DNA from: Syntrophomonadaceae bacterium
GTDB lineage: Bacteria > Bacillota > Dethiobacteria > DTU022
Assembly (NCBI GenBank): GCA_007132095.1
Contig: SLPH01000064.1
Location: forward strand, 1-59,878
Direction of reading: 5' to 3'
Length of the DNA: 59,878 bases
Shown here: positions 32,084 to 41,161 of the stretch, piece by piece
Numbering within the stretch: position 1 is the stretch's first letter
Layout: the number at the start of each line of letters is the position of its first letter
The notes under the pieces: generated by a model
The model's database searches: none
Told to the model about the DNA's origin: nothing
Seen by the model: only the letters and a program-made list of their open reading frames with translations
Translations under genes and position numbers: made by a program

Positions 32084-33307
32084 ATGGTGAAACAGATTCG
32101 GACAATCGAAGAGATAAATGAAAAGATTCGGGCAGGCAAAGTTGTGGTTATGACTGCCGAAGAAGTAATCGGCCTGGTTGAGGAAAAAGGAGTCAACGAA
32201 GCCGCTGCGGCGGTGGATGTTGTAACTACGGGAACATTTGGCCCCATGTGCTCCTCCGGTGTATTTCTCAACCTTGGCCATCCGCAGCCCAGGATCAAGA
32301 TCAACGAAGCTTACCTGAACGGGGTTCCGGCCTATGCGGGAATTGCAGCGGTTGATATATACCTTGGCGCTACCGCTCTTCCGCCGAGAGATCCGGCCAA
32401 CAGGAATTACCCGGGAGAATTTGTCTATGGCGGGGCACATGTTATTGAAGACCTTGTAGCTGGCAAAGAGATTCGCCTCGATGCATCCTCTTACGGAACC
32501 GATTGCTACCCCTTAAAGCGGATCAAGACCAGTTTCAGGCTGGCTGAAATAAACGAGGCCACCCTCTATAATCCCCGCAACGCCTACCAGAATTATAACG
32601 TGGCCGTAAATCTTGGCCAGAAGAATATTTACACCTACATGGGTATTTTGAAGCCGAACCTTGGCAATGCCAACTATAGTTCGGCCGGGCAGCTAAGTCC
32701 GCTTTTCAATGATCCTTACCTGAAAACAATCGGTATAGGAACGCGCCTCTTCCTCGGCGGGGGAATCGGCTACGTTGCCTGGAACGGTACGCAGCATAAC
32801 CCGTCGGCGGAACGCGGCAGTACGGGAGTCCCCAATTACCCGGCAGCAACCCTGGCCCTGGTTGGCGATCTGAAACAGATGAAGCCGCGCTGGCTCAGGG
32901 GCCTGAGCTATCTCGGCTACGGGGCAACTCTGCAGGTGGGGGTAGGTATTCCCATCCCAATTCTTGACGAAGGAATGATGTCGCACTGCGCAATTCGCGA
33001 CGAAGAAATTATGGCCCCAATTCTTGACTACCAGAGAGCCTATCCCTACCGCGAAAGCGGGAACCTGGGCCTGGTAAGCTATGCCGATTTAAAAAGCGGC
33101 TCCATCACGGTGAGCGGGAAAAAGGTTCCTACCGCATCGCTGTCGAGTTATGCCGGGGCAAGGGAAATTGCGGAAACCCTGAAAGAATGGATCAGCGGCG
33201 GTGATTTCGAGCTGACCAGCCCCGCTGCTTCCCTGCCTGCTCATGATGCCGGTATCAGCCTTAAGCCTATGCCGCAAAGAGATCCTGATGGACAGGAGGA
33301 CCAGTAA
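32084..33307 (+). CDS. DUF39/COG1900 homocysteine biosynthesis protein
   Basis: VVTTGTFGPMCSSGVFLNLGHPQPRIKINEAYLNGVPAYAGIAAVDIYLGA, GEFVYGGAHVIEDLVAGK, SYGTDCYP; followed by NIL-ferredoxin and UPF0280 genes. ATG at 32084 after GGGGGAGGAG. Confidence 0.9.
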   Translation: MVKQIRTIEEINEKIRAGKVVVMTAEEVIGLVEEKGVNEAAAAVDVVTTGTFGPMCSSGVFLNLGHPQPRIKINEAYLNGVPAYAGIAAVDIYLGATALPPRDPANRNYPGEFVYGGAHVIEDLVAGKEIRLDASSYGTDCYPLKRIKTSFRLAEINEATLYNPRNAYQNYNVAVNLGQKNIYTYMGILKPNLGNANYSSAGQLSPLFNDPYLKTIGIGTRLFLGGGIGYVAWNGTQHNPSAERGSTGVPNYPAATLALVGDLKQMKPRWLRGLSYLGYGATLQVGVGIPIPILDEGMMSHCAIRDEEIMAPILDYQRAYPYRESGNLGLVSYADLKSGSITVSGKKVPTASLSSYAGAREIAETLKEWISGGDFELTSPAASLPAHDAGISLKPMPQRDPDGQEDQ

Positions 33308-33309
33308 TT

Positions 33310-33735
33310 ATGATTAAACAGAAAATTGTGCTGCGCTTCCCCCCGCATGTGGTTGAGCAGCCCACGATATATCACCTGATTAAAGACTACGATCTGATGG
33401 TGAATATCCTGCGGGCTGATATTAACCCCCGCAAAGAAGGGCGCCTGATGATGGAGCTTAGCGGCAGTGAGTCAAATTACCAGCGGGCCCTGGAATGGAT
33501 GAAAGAGCAGGGGCTTAAAATTATAAGCCTTGAACAGCAGATTATCTGGCAGCAGGATCGCTGTACTCACTGCGGCGCCTGCACTGTGATCTGTCCTACC
33601 GGGGCGCTCTGTTTTACCCGGCCGGAAATGACTGTCCGGTTTGCCGAAGAAAAATGCGTTGTCTGCGAACTCTGCCTGCGGGCTTGCCCGGCTCGGGCGA
33701 TGGAAACCCTGGTTGACAGTGAAAATAGTCTATGA
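33310..33735 (+). CDS. NIL-domain protein with two 4Fe-4S clusters
   Basis: N-terminal NIL-like domain (KIVLRFPPHVVEQPTIYHLIKDYDLMVNILRADI...GRLMMELSG), then CTHCGACTVICP and CVVCELCLRACP. Confidence 0.92.
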   Translation: MIKQKIVLRFPPHVVEQPTIYHLIKDYDLMVNILRADINPRKEGRLMMELSGSESNYQRALEWMKEQGLKIISLEQQIIWQQDRCTHCGACTVICPTGALCFTRPEMTVRFAEEKCVVCELCLRACPARAMETLVDSENSL

Positions 33736-34487
33736 GCGGGAAGCGGGTTTACCGGAAAGAGCTGAACAGCGAGCGGTTAACCTCTTTCAGGGTAACAGTC
33801 AAAGAAACGGATCTCTGGATTGCCGTTAACAGCGCAAGCTATGATCAGCAGCTGCCCCAGTTAATAGAGCAATATGTCTGGGGATTACGCCGCCAGTTGG
33901 AACAATACCTTGCTGCCGAACCTGCTTTTGCGGCGGCGCTTGGCCTCTATTTAGTCGGCGATAACGCTCCGCCTATTGCCCGGGAGATGGCAGTTGCGGC
34001 AAACCGGGTCGGTGTCGGTCCCATGGCAGCCGTAGCAGGCGCTTTTGCTCAATCTGTGGGGCTGGAGCTTTTAAATTGTTCCCCCGAGGTGATTGTTGAA
34101 AATGGCGGCGATGTTTTCCTTAAAGTTGACGCGCCCGTTCTGGTTGGTATTCACGCCGGCAGCTCTGCCTTAAGTGACAAGCTTGCGCTTCAGGTTGATC
34201 CGGAGCAAACACCCCTGGGCGTCTGCACCTCTTCCGGCAGCGTGGGACCGTCCTACAGTGCCGGAAAAGCCGATGCTGCCGTGGTGGTTGCAGAGTCAGC
34301 CTCTTTGGCAGACGCCGCCGCTACTGCACTTGGCAATAGCGTGTCCGGTCCGGAGGACCTTGAAAAAGCGTTTAGTTTTATGCCGGAGGTTGAAGGAATA
34401 TGCGGGGGTTTACTAATCTATGCCGATCAGCTTGCCGCCTGGGGGAGGATTAATCTTAAAAAGACGGGCTCTCTCAGGGAGGATTAA
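33732..34487 (+). CDS. UPF0280 (COG2122, ApbE-like fold) protein
   Basis: EVIVENGGDVFLKV, GVCTSSGSVGPSYSAGKADAAVVVAESASLADAAATALGN; ATGA overlap with preceding gene. Confidence 0.88.
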   Translation: MSGKRVYRKELNSERLTSFRVTVKETDLWIAVNSASYDQQLPQLIEQYVWGLRRQLEQYLAAEPAFAAALGLYLVGDNAPPIAREMAVAANRVGVGPMAAVAGAFAQSVGLELLNCSPEVIVENGGDVFLKVDAPVLVGIHAGSSALSDKLALQVDPEQTPLGVCTSSGSVGPSYSAGKADAAVVVAESASLADAAATALGNSVSGPEDLEKAFSFMPEVEGICGGLLIYADQLAAWGRINLKKTGSLRED

Positions 34488-34684
34488 CGCGGCAGGTTCT
34501 TTGAAGCACCCACATCACCAAGAATAAAATGCTCCAAATCCGCTCGTGATTGAAAGCTGGCATTGAAGGGATTTTGAATTGCATTGATATTTACCTGTGC
34601 CGGTATAATGGAAAAATCGACAGGAATGAATCAACCTCAGTTTGGTCCATTGATAGGGTTGGCCCTGTTCGGGAGGTAATTATT

Positions 34685-35212
34685 TTGGGTATTCGCGGAT
34701 TTGACAAATACAGGCCAAAATTGGCGGCCGATGTTTTTATCGCACCGGGTTCTTTTGTTATCGGCAGGGTTGAAATTGGTCAATTCTCCAGCGTCTGGTT
34801 TAACGCGGTTGTGAGGGGCGATATAGACTGGATTCGAATCGGCTCTGAATCAAACATTCAGGATAATGCCACGGTGCATGTCGACCGGGATAAGCCGACG
34901 ATAATCGGCAATAAAGTAACAATCGGTCACAACGCTATGCTTCATGGCTGCACTATCGAAGACGGGATCCTGATCGGGATTGGCAGCGTCATCCTGAATG
35001 GAGCTGTTATCGGCCGGGACAGCATTATAGCGGCAAACAGCCTGGTTTCCCCCGGCAAAGTTATCCCGCCAAGGTCGCTGGTGATGGGATCGCCGGGAAA
35101 AATAGTTAAAACTTTAAGCGATGAAGAAATTCCGGTTAACGGAGGTTACCATCAGCGTTACGTGGACCTGGCCAGGCAATACCTCTCTTATGAAAGCGGG
35201 AACCTCGCCTAA
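34685..35212 (+). CDS. Gamma-class carbonic anhydrase family protein (left-handed beta-helix)
   Basis: Hexapeptide repeats; His triad in ATVHVD and IGHNAMLHGC. TTG at 34685 after GGGAGGTAAT preferred over 34550. Confidence 0.92.
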   Translation: MGIRGFDKYRPKLAADVFIAPGSFVIGRVEIGQFSSVWFNAVVRGDIDWIRIGSESNIQDNATVHVDRDKPTIIGNKVTIGHNAMLHGCTIEDGILIGIGSVILNGAVIGRDSIIAANSLVSPGKVIPPRSLVMGSPGKIVKTLSDEEIPVNGGYHQRYVDLARQYLSYESGNLA

Positions 35213-35314
35213 CCGTACCAGGGCCCGCTTCTCTTAAGCGGGCTGGGGGATCTTGATCACAGCCCTTTTCCGGGTTATAATTAAATCCGCCTTGGTTTAA
35301 CAGCGCTTGTTCAA

Positions 35315-35390
35315 GCCGGCATAGCTCAATTGGTAGAGCAGCTGAATCGTAATCAGCAGGTTGGGGGTTCAAGTCCTCTTGCCGGCTCCA
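35315..35390 (+). tRNA. tRNA-Thr (anticodon CGT), CCA encoded
   Basis: GCCGGCA acceptor pairs TGCCGGC; D-arm GCTC/GAGC; anticodon arm GCTGA-ATCGTAA-TCAGC; T-loop TTCAAGT; terminal CCA. Confidence 0.95.
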
Positions 35391-35653
35391 TCTACAGCCC
35401 TTTCCTATCAGCGGAACTGGGCTTCTTCTTTCCCGCAAAACGTAATAAGCTACAACAGCTTTATCTTAGTTCCGCTTTCAGCGCTTCCATTAAGTGTGCT
35501 CCATTAATTCAGTTAAATCTCCCCGTTTTTTGGTAATTCTACATTTAATTTTTTGAATATAGCGCTGATTCGTGGCGGAGGCAGGATTTTTAGGCACCGG
35601 GCATAGAATAGTAAATATAGAAAAAACTATGATCAGATCGAGGAGGTATAAGC

Positions 35654-36325
35654 ATGCCTGAAATTACATTCCTGGGACACGCTACTTTCGAGCTTGGCGA
35701 AGAAGGTAAGGAACTTTTGCTGTTTGATCCCTTTATCACGGATAACCCCCTGATGCCGAAAAAGCTGGAGGACATGAAAGCGGATTATATTTTGGTTTCG
35801 CACGGGCACTTTGATCACCTTGGTGATGCTTACGAAATAGCTAAAAACAACGATTCCATGATTATCTCCACGGCTGAGATTGCTACCCAGGCCGGAGAAA
35901 AAGGCTTAAAATCGCATCCCCAACACCTGGGTGGCAGGCACAGGTATCCCTTTGGCTCGGTTAAGCTGACCCTTGCCTTTCACGGGGCAGGTATACCCGG
36001 GGGGCACGCCTGCGGGTTTGTAGTAAATTATTATGGCAAAAACATTTATTTCCCGGGTGATACCGGCCTTTTCGGCGACATGAAGCTGATTGGCGAGCTC
36101 GATCCCCTTGACGTGGCCCTGCTGCCGATTGGAGACAATTTCACCATGGGAATAGATGACGCAGTCGTTGCCGCCTCCTTCTTAAAAGCAAAAACTGTAA
36201 TCCCCTACCATTACAACACCTGGCCTTTAATTGAAGCCGATCCGGAAGAGTTTAAAAAGAAAGTTGAAGCGAAGACTGACAGCAAATGTGTGATTGTTCC
36301 TCCCGGAGAAAGCTACAGCTTTTAA
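35654..36325 (+). CDS. UPF0173 metal-dependent hydrolase (MBL fold, YtkL-like)
   Basis: ITFLGHATFEL, LVSHGHFDHLGDA, FPGDTGLFGDM, VIPYHYNTWPLIEADPEEF. Confidence 0.93.
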   Translation: MPEITFLGHATFELGEEGKELLLFDPFITDNPLMPKKLEDMKADYILVSHGHFDHLGDAYEIAKNNDSMIISTAEIATQAGEKGLKSHPQHLGGRHRYPFGSVKLTLAFHGAGIPGGHACGFVVNYYGKNIYFPGDTGLFGDMKLIGELDPLDVALLPIGDNFTMGIDDAVVAASFLKAKTVIPYHYNTWPLIEADPEEFKKKVEAKTDSKCVIVPPGESYSF

Positions 36326-36376
36326 CCTCTTTTGTGCCAGTATGATCGTTTAACCACATGGATAGCCTCTATCAGC

Positions 36377-36409
36377 GGCCCGCTTTTAAAGTAAGCGGGC
36401 CTTGTTTTT
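36377..36409 (+). terminator. Rho-independent terminator
   Basis: Perfect 9-bp stem GGCCCGCTT / AAGCGGGCC followed by TTGTTTTT. Confidence 0.85.
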
Positions 36410-36673
36410 GTGAATTTAACCCAGCCGGACGAAGCCCTGGTGATCGGCGAGTTGAAAAAACACAAAAACCATTTTCCTCCGAAATGCATTGCCGCAAGGC
36501 TTCCCGGCCTAACCGTGTAAATTTAGGCGTAAAGTAAGAAAGCGGCGTACTTTCTGTAATTATCCGGTATGTTCCGAAAGGGCTGATCAGTTTGCCGGAA
36601 ATAGGTGAATATAGTAATATTAAAGAAGGCGATAAGAACATTTCCTAATAAAGGAGCCTAAACTTATACAGAT

Positions 36674-37591
36674 ATGACAACTATGAGTTTGCCTGATTTA
36701 AGAAAATCGTTTGACCGGGCCGGGTATATCTGTGATGAAGTGACCTCACTGACAGTATACCTTGCCCTTGAGCTTCAGAAACCCCTGCTCATCGAGGGTG
36801 CGCCCGGTGTAGGGAAGACCGAAATGGGCAAAGTGTTGGCTGAACTGCTCGATACAGACCTGATCCGCCTGCAGTGCTACGAAGGGCTTGATGAAACTAA
36901 AGCACTTTATGAATGGAACTACCAGCGTCAGCTTTTGCGGATCCAGATGGATCGCGAGCTGGGTGAGGGAAAGATCAGCGAAGAAGATCTTTTTTCGGAT
37001 CGTTACCTGCTGGAAAGGCCTTTATTAAAAGCGATTCGTTCAGAAAAACGCTCGGTCCTGCTGATAGATGAGGTAGATAAGTGCGATCCTGAGTTCGAGG
37101 CTTTTCTCTTTGAAGTGCTGTCCGATTTTCAGGTTTCCATACCCGAGTTGGGGACTATCCCGGCCCGTAATATACCGGTCGTAGTGCTGACCAGCAACAA
37201 CGAGAGAGAGCTATCAGACGGTCTGAAAAGACGCTGTATCTATCTCTATCTTGAGTTTCCCGAGGTTGAAAAAGAGGTCCGGATCATCAAGGCCAAGGTC
37301 CCCGGGGTTGCCGATCGGCTGGCCTGGGAAACTGCGCGGGTGATCTCCAGGCTCAGGCAGCAGTCTGAGCTGAGGAAAAAACCATCTATTGCTGAAACCC
37401 TTGACTGGGTCACGGCCTTAGTATCCCTGAACCGCACCCGCCTTGACGGCAGAACAGTATCAGAAACGCTTAATCTTGTTTTAAAAAACCACGCCGACAG
37501 GCAGGTGTTCGACCTGCAGCTGGGTGAGCGCGGAGTGGAAGAAATCCTGAAAGAGTCCGGAGGCGGGGGGGATATTTGCGGATGCCGTTAA
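36674..37591 (+). CDS. MoxR-family AAA+ ATPase (CoxD-like)
   Basis: LLIEGAPGVGKTEMGKVLAELL (Walker A), SVLLIDEVDKCDPEFEAFLFEVLSDFQVSIPELG, VVLTSNNERELSDGLKRRC. Confidence 0.92.
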   Translation: MTTMSLPDLRKSFDRAGYICDEVTSLTVYLALELQKPLLIEGAPGVGKTEMGKVLAELLDTDLIRLQCYEGLDETKALYEWNYQRQLLRIQMDRELGEGKISEEDLFSDRYLLERPLLKAIRSEKRSVLLIDEVDKCDPEFEAFLFEVLSDFQVSIPELGTIPARNIPVVVLTSNNERELSDGLKRRCIYLYLEFPEVEKEVRIIKAKVPGVADRLAWETARVISRLRQQSELRKKPSIAETLDWVTALVSLNRTRLDGRTVSETLNLVLKNHADRQVFDLQLGERGVEEILKESGGGGDICGCR

Positions 37592-38907
37592 CTGAAGAGA
37601 CCGGACAGGGCGGTTACCTGGAGGAGAACCTTTCTTCGTTCTGCTTTCTTTTACGCAATGAAGGTTTACCGGTTGGCACAACCGAACTGATTGATGCCCT
37701 TCATGCCCTGACCAGGATCGACTCAACCCGCCGCATGGAGTTTAAAGCGGCCCTGCAGGCCACCCTGGTGAAGAGCAGCCGCGACAGGGCAGTTTTTGAT
37801 CGCCTCTTTGATCAATACTTTGTGCCCGCCGAACAGCACCAGATGAGAAGCGAACTGCTGGAGCGGCAGAAAGAAAAGCGGGTCCGCAGTATTGATCAGG
37901 CCAGCTCGGATTTGCAATTTAAGGGCGAAACCCTTCAGTTGAACCCGGAAGAGCTATATCAATACAGTGCTCTCTCCAGCGACCAGCGCGATAAGCTCCT
38001 GGATTTTGTGACCAAAACGGAGCAGGGCAAGAATGTGCAACCCCGTTTCCGGCCCCTGCTCGAAACTGTAGTGAAAAGTCACCTGCGTTATTGTCGCAAC
38101 CAGGATGACAGGGTAGAACCCGGAAAGGGAATATCCGGCTCGGGGCAGGGGGCAGGATCGGGCGGCCCCGACGAACTGGCTCTACGTGATGTGGATATCA
38201 GGACTATAGCAGCTGCAGATTTGCCTGCCGCAGAACAGCTGCTGCAAAGACTGTCGCGAAAGCTGGCCGTAAAACTAATGCGCAGGAGGCGTTATGGATC
38301 GCGCAGCGGCCCCATTGACCTGCGTCGCTCACTGCGGGACAATATGCGTTTTGGCGGAGTTATATTTAATATCAGGCGCAGGCCCAAGCGGCGTCACCGC
38401 CAGCAGATCCTTTTACTCTGTGACTTTTCCGGCTCCATGAAAAGGTACAGCACATTTGTGATCCATTTTCTTTACGGTTTACGGGAGGTAGTTCGTGATC
38501 TATCCTGCTTCTCCTTTTCCGATCGCCTTCAGGATCTCACACCTGATATTAAAGATCGGGTTGCCTTGAAAATAATGCTTGACCGGGTAGTCCGCCGCAG
38601 TAAAACCTGGGGAGGAGGTACCGATATCGGCTGCTCCCTGGAAGATTTGCGCACAAAGCATGCCGGGACGCTCAACAGTCGAACCACCGTTATTGTGGTC
38701 AGCGATACGAGGACAGTATCTCTTAATGCTGCTTACCGGGAATTGTCCCTTCTAAGAGAAGAGGTAAGGCGGATCATCTGGCTGAACCCGCTGCCGCCGC
38801 AACAGTGGGCCGATTACCGTTCGGTGGAACTTTTTTCTGAAACAGCTGAAATGTGGCCCTGCAGCACAATTGCCCAACTGGAAGATATTCTAATCGGTCG
38901 GCTTTAA
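37582..38907 (+). CDS. VWA-domain protein (CoxE-like, COG3552)
   Basis: MIDAS motif LLLCDFSGSMKRYS, WGGGTDIGCSLEDL; overlaps the upstream MoxR ORF. Confidence 0.88.
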   Translation: MPLTEETGQGGYLEENLSSFCFLLRNEGLPVGTTELIDALHALTRIDSTRRMEFKAALQATLVKSSRDRAVFDRLFDQYFVPAEQHQMRSELLERQKEKRVRSIDQASSDLQFKGETLQLNPEELYQYSALSSDQRDKLLDFVTKTEQGKNVQPRFRPLLETVVKSHLRYCRNQDDRVEPGKGISGSGQGAGSGGPDELALRDVDIRTIAAADLPAAEQLLQRLSRKLAVKLMRRRRYGSRSGPIDLRRSLRDNMRFGGVIFNIRRRPKRRHRQQILLLCDFSGSMKRYSTFVIHFLYGLREVVRDLSCFSFSDRLQDLTPDIKDRVALKIMLDRVVRRSKTWGGGTDIGCSLEDLRTKHAGTLNSRTTVIVVSDTRTVSLNAAYRELSLLREEVRRIIWLNPLPPQQWADYRSVELFSETAEMWPCSTIAQLEDILIGRL

Positions 38908-39048
38908 GTCTGACACACCCGGCCATCTCTTTGACGGGGCCTGTAAACCACAGAAAGCGGTTCAATTGTTTTGATTTAACCCCAAATGATTTATGTTGGG
39001 TTATAATAACTGTATGTTTTAGCGATCTCAAGCAGGAGGAATCTAATA

Positions 39049-39804
39049 ATGACAAAACGTATCGCCGTCGCCGGTAAAGGTGGCACAGGAAAAACTACAC
39101 TAACCGCGCTCCTTATCCGCTACCTCATTGAAAACAGGCCCGGCAAAAGTATTCTCGCCGTTGATGCAGATGCAAATGCCAACCTGAATGAGGCGCTCGG
39201 GCTGGAAGTAAGGGATACGATCGGCACCATTCTCGAAGACACGAAGAAACCAAATGCCGTTCCCACGGGAATGACCAAGGATATATTTATTGAATACAGG
39301 CTCAGCCAGGCCCTGGTTGAAGAAAAAGCTTTCGACCTGCTGGTTATGGGTAATCCCCAGGGTCCGGGTTGTTATTGCTATCCCAACGATCTTCTAAAGA
39401 ACTATCTTGAAAAGGTCAGCAAAAATTATGATTACATGGTTATTGATAACGAAGCCGGCCTGGAACACTTAAGCAGGAGACTGCTGCCTATGGTCGATCT
39501 GCTCCTGGTGACCAGCGATTCTTCCGCGCGCGGGATCAGATCAGCCGGGCGTGTTCGGGAAATTGTTGAAACGGTGAAGATAGCTGTTTCAAAGATGGGC
39601 CTGGTGATCGGACGCAGCCGAACCGGCGACAGAGAACAGCTGGCAGGAGAAGTTGAAAACAGCGGTTTGAACTTGTTTGGAGAAATTCCCTATGACAACC
39701 TGGTGGTGGAATATGACCTAAACGGCAAAGCTCTTCTAAGTTTGCCGGATGAATCGGACGCAGTAGCCGCTTCCACGAAATTGTTCGATCAGCTGGACCT
39801 CTGA
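39049..39804 (+). CDS. CooC-family nickel-insertion P-loop ATPase (CODH/ACS maturation type)
   Basis: Deviant Walker A GKGGTGKTT, VDADANANLNEALG, GNPQGPGCYCYPNDLL with the CooC CxC motif (C108/C110). Confidence 0.88.
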   Translation: MTKRIAVAGKGGTGKTTLTALLIRYLIENRPGKSILAVDADANANLNEALGLEVRDTIGTILEDTKKPNAVPTGMTKDIFIEYRLSQALVEEKAFDLLVMGNPQGPGCYCYPNDLLKNYLEKVSKNYDYMVIDNEAGLEHLSRRLLPMVDLLLVTSDSSARGIRSAGRVREIVETVKIAVSKMGLVIGRSRTGDREQLAGEVENSGLNLFGEIPYDNLVVEYDLNGKALLSLPDESDAVAASTKLFDQLDL

Positions 39805-39892
39805 TTTCTTTAAGGCTAGTCGAGCAGCCCTATAATCGCTTTCAGCAGCGCGCGCAGCTTTGCGTTAATAACGAAACGGGGAGATGATCCAC

Positions 39893-40537
39893 ATGCCATT
39901 TACCGATCGACTTGAAGCAGGGAATCGCTTAGCCGAAAAACTGGCTCACTACCATGGCCAAAACCCCCTGATACTCGCCGTTCCCCGCGGGGGCGTTGCC
40001 GTAGCTGAACCGATCCTGGAGAAAATAGGCGGAGAGCTCGACCTGATCATAACCCGCAAAATCGGCGCGCCTCACCAGCGCGAGCTCGCTATCGGTGCGG
40101 TAACAGGAGATGGCTATGCCATGCTAAACGATGAACTTATTTCGCGGCTCGGCATTTTTCCCGATTATGTCAGAAAAGCGAGGGATAAAGAAGTCGAAGA
40201 GATTGCCCGCCGACTTCGGCTGTACAGGGGCGATCGACCCGAGCCTAAATATGAAGGGCGCCCGGTGATATTGGTCGATGATGGTGTGGCAACCGGTTAC
40301 ACTCTCCTCGCGGCCCTGCGCAGCCTGCAGGAAAAGAAGCTGGAAAAGCTTGTTCTGGCAGTTCCCGTTGGTCCTCCTGAAACCTTCAGGAAGCTTGAAA
40401 AGGAAGTTGATGAGCTCATATTCCTTGAAGCGCCCGAAGATTTTGCGGCAGTAGGGCAGTTTTACTTAAAGTTTGACCAGGTCAGCGACAGTTCTGTGGC
40501 AGATACACTCAACCGGGCCTGGTCGGGCAACCGGTAA
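39893..40537 (+). CDS. Phosphoribosyltransferase-domain protein
   Basis: ILAVPRGGVAVAEPILE, VILVDDGVATGYTLLAALRSL (PRPP loop). Confidence 0.85.
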   Translation: MPFTDRLEAGNRLAEKLAHYHGQNPLILAVPRGGVAVAEPILEKIGGELDLIITRKIGAPHQRELAIGAVTGDGYAMLNDELISRLGIFPDYVRKARDKEVEEIARRLRLYRGDRPEPKYEGRPVILVDDGVATGYTLLAALRSLQEKKLEKLVLAVPVGPPETFRKLEKEVDELIFLEAPEDFAAVGQFYLKFDQVSDSSVADTLNRAWSGNR

Positions 40538-40589
40538 CAGGTTTTCTGCTTTTGTGAGCAGGCTAAAATAACAACAGGGGCTGATTGCC

Positions 40590-41039
40590 ATTAAAGAAGC
40601 ATGTCTTGATATAAAAGCGATTCAATCAATACTGCCCCACCGCTATCCTTTTTTGCTGGTGGACAAAATTACCGGCCTGGAGCCGGGAAAAAGCGCTTCA
40701 GGCTTAAAAAATGTTACTGTGAATGAGCCCTTTTTCCAGGGGCATTTTCCCGGAGAACCGATTATGCCGGGAGTCCTGATCATAGAAGCGCTGGCCCAGG
40801 TAGGCGGAGTGGCTATTTTAAGCATGCCTGAAAATGAAAATAAGCTTGCTCTTTTCACGGGAATAGAAAAGTTTCGTTTCAAAAAAATAGTCAGACCCGG
40901 TGACTGCCTGAACATGACCGTCACCTTAACAGCCATGCGCCGCAACATCGGTAAAGGCGAAGCTGAAGCGCGCGTAGACGGCGCTGTTGCCGCTTCCGGA
41001 GAACTCTGGTTTGCGCTTGCTGACAGGGATAGCCTTTAG
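40590..41039 (+). CDS. fabZ: 3-hydroxyacyl-ACP dehydratase FabZ; non-canonical start or frame problem at the N-terminus
   Basis: Upstream in-frame sequence encodes ...[49 protein letters not shown] active-site region. The track ORF begins only at 40653. Confidence 0.88.
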   Translation: MKEACLDIKAIQSILPHRYPFLLVDKITGLEPGKSASGLKNVTVNEPFFQGHFPGEPIMPGVLIIEALAQVGGVAILSMPENENKLALFTGIEKFRFKKIVRPGDCLNMTVTLTAMRRNIGKGEAEARVDGAVAASGELWFALADRDSL

Positions 41040-41109
41040 CGAGGATTCCTTTTGCGATGAAGTGATAGATGAGTTGAAAGGGACGTTGCTGATTGAAATG
41101 TTTTTCTGA

Positions 41110-41138
41110 TTGACTTATGGTTAATGCTGGTTTATTAT
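41110..41138 (+). promoter_or_regulatory. Putative sigma-A promoter for the SAM riboswitch/metK transcript
   Basis: TTGACT - 17 nt - TATTAT immediately upstream of the riboswitch. Confidence 0.7.
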
Positions 41139-41161
41139 ATATGCCAGTTAAATACGATTTA

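Noticed and set aside
35136-35438. 100-aa minus-strand ORF ...SRQEDLNPQPADYDSAALPIELCRL
   Set aside because: This is the well-known translation of a tRNA gene on its opposite strand; the region is tRNA-Thr.
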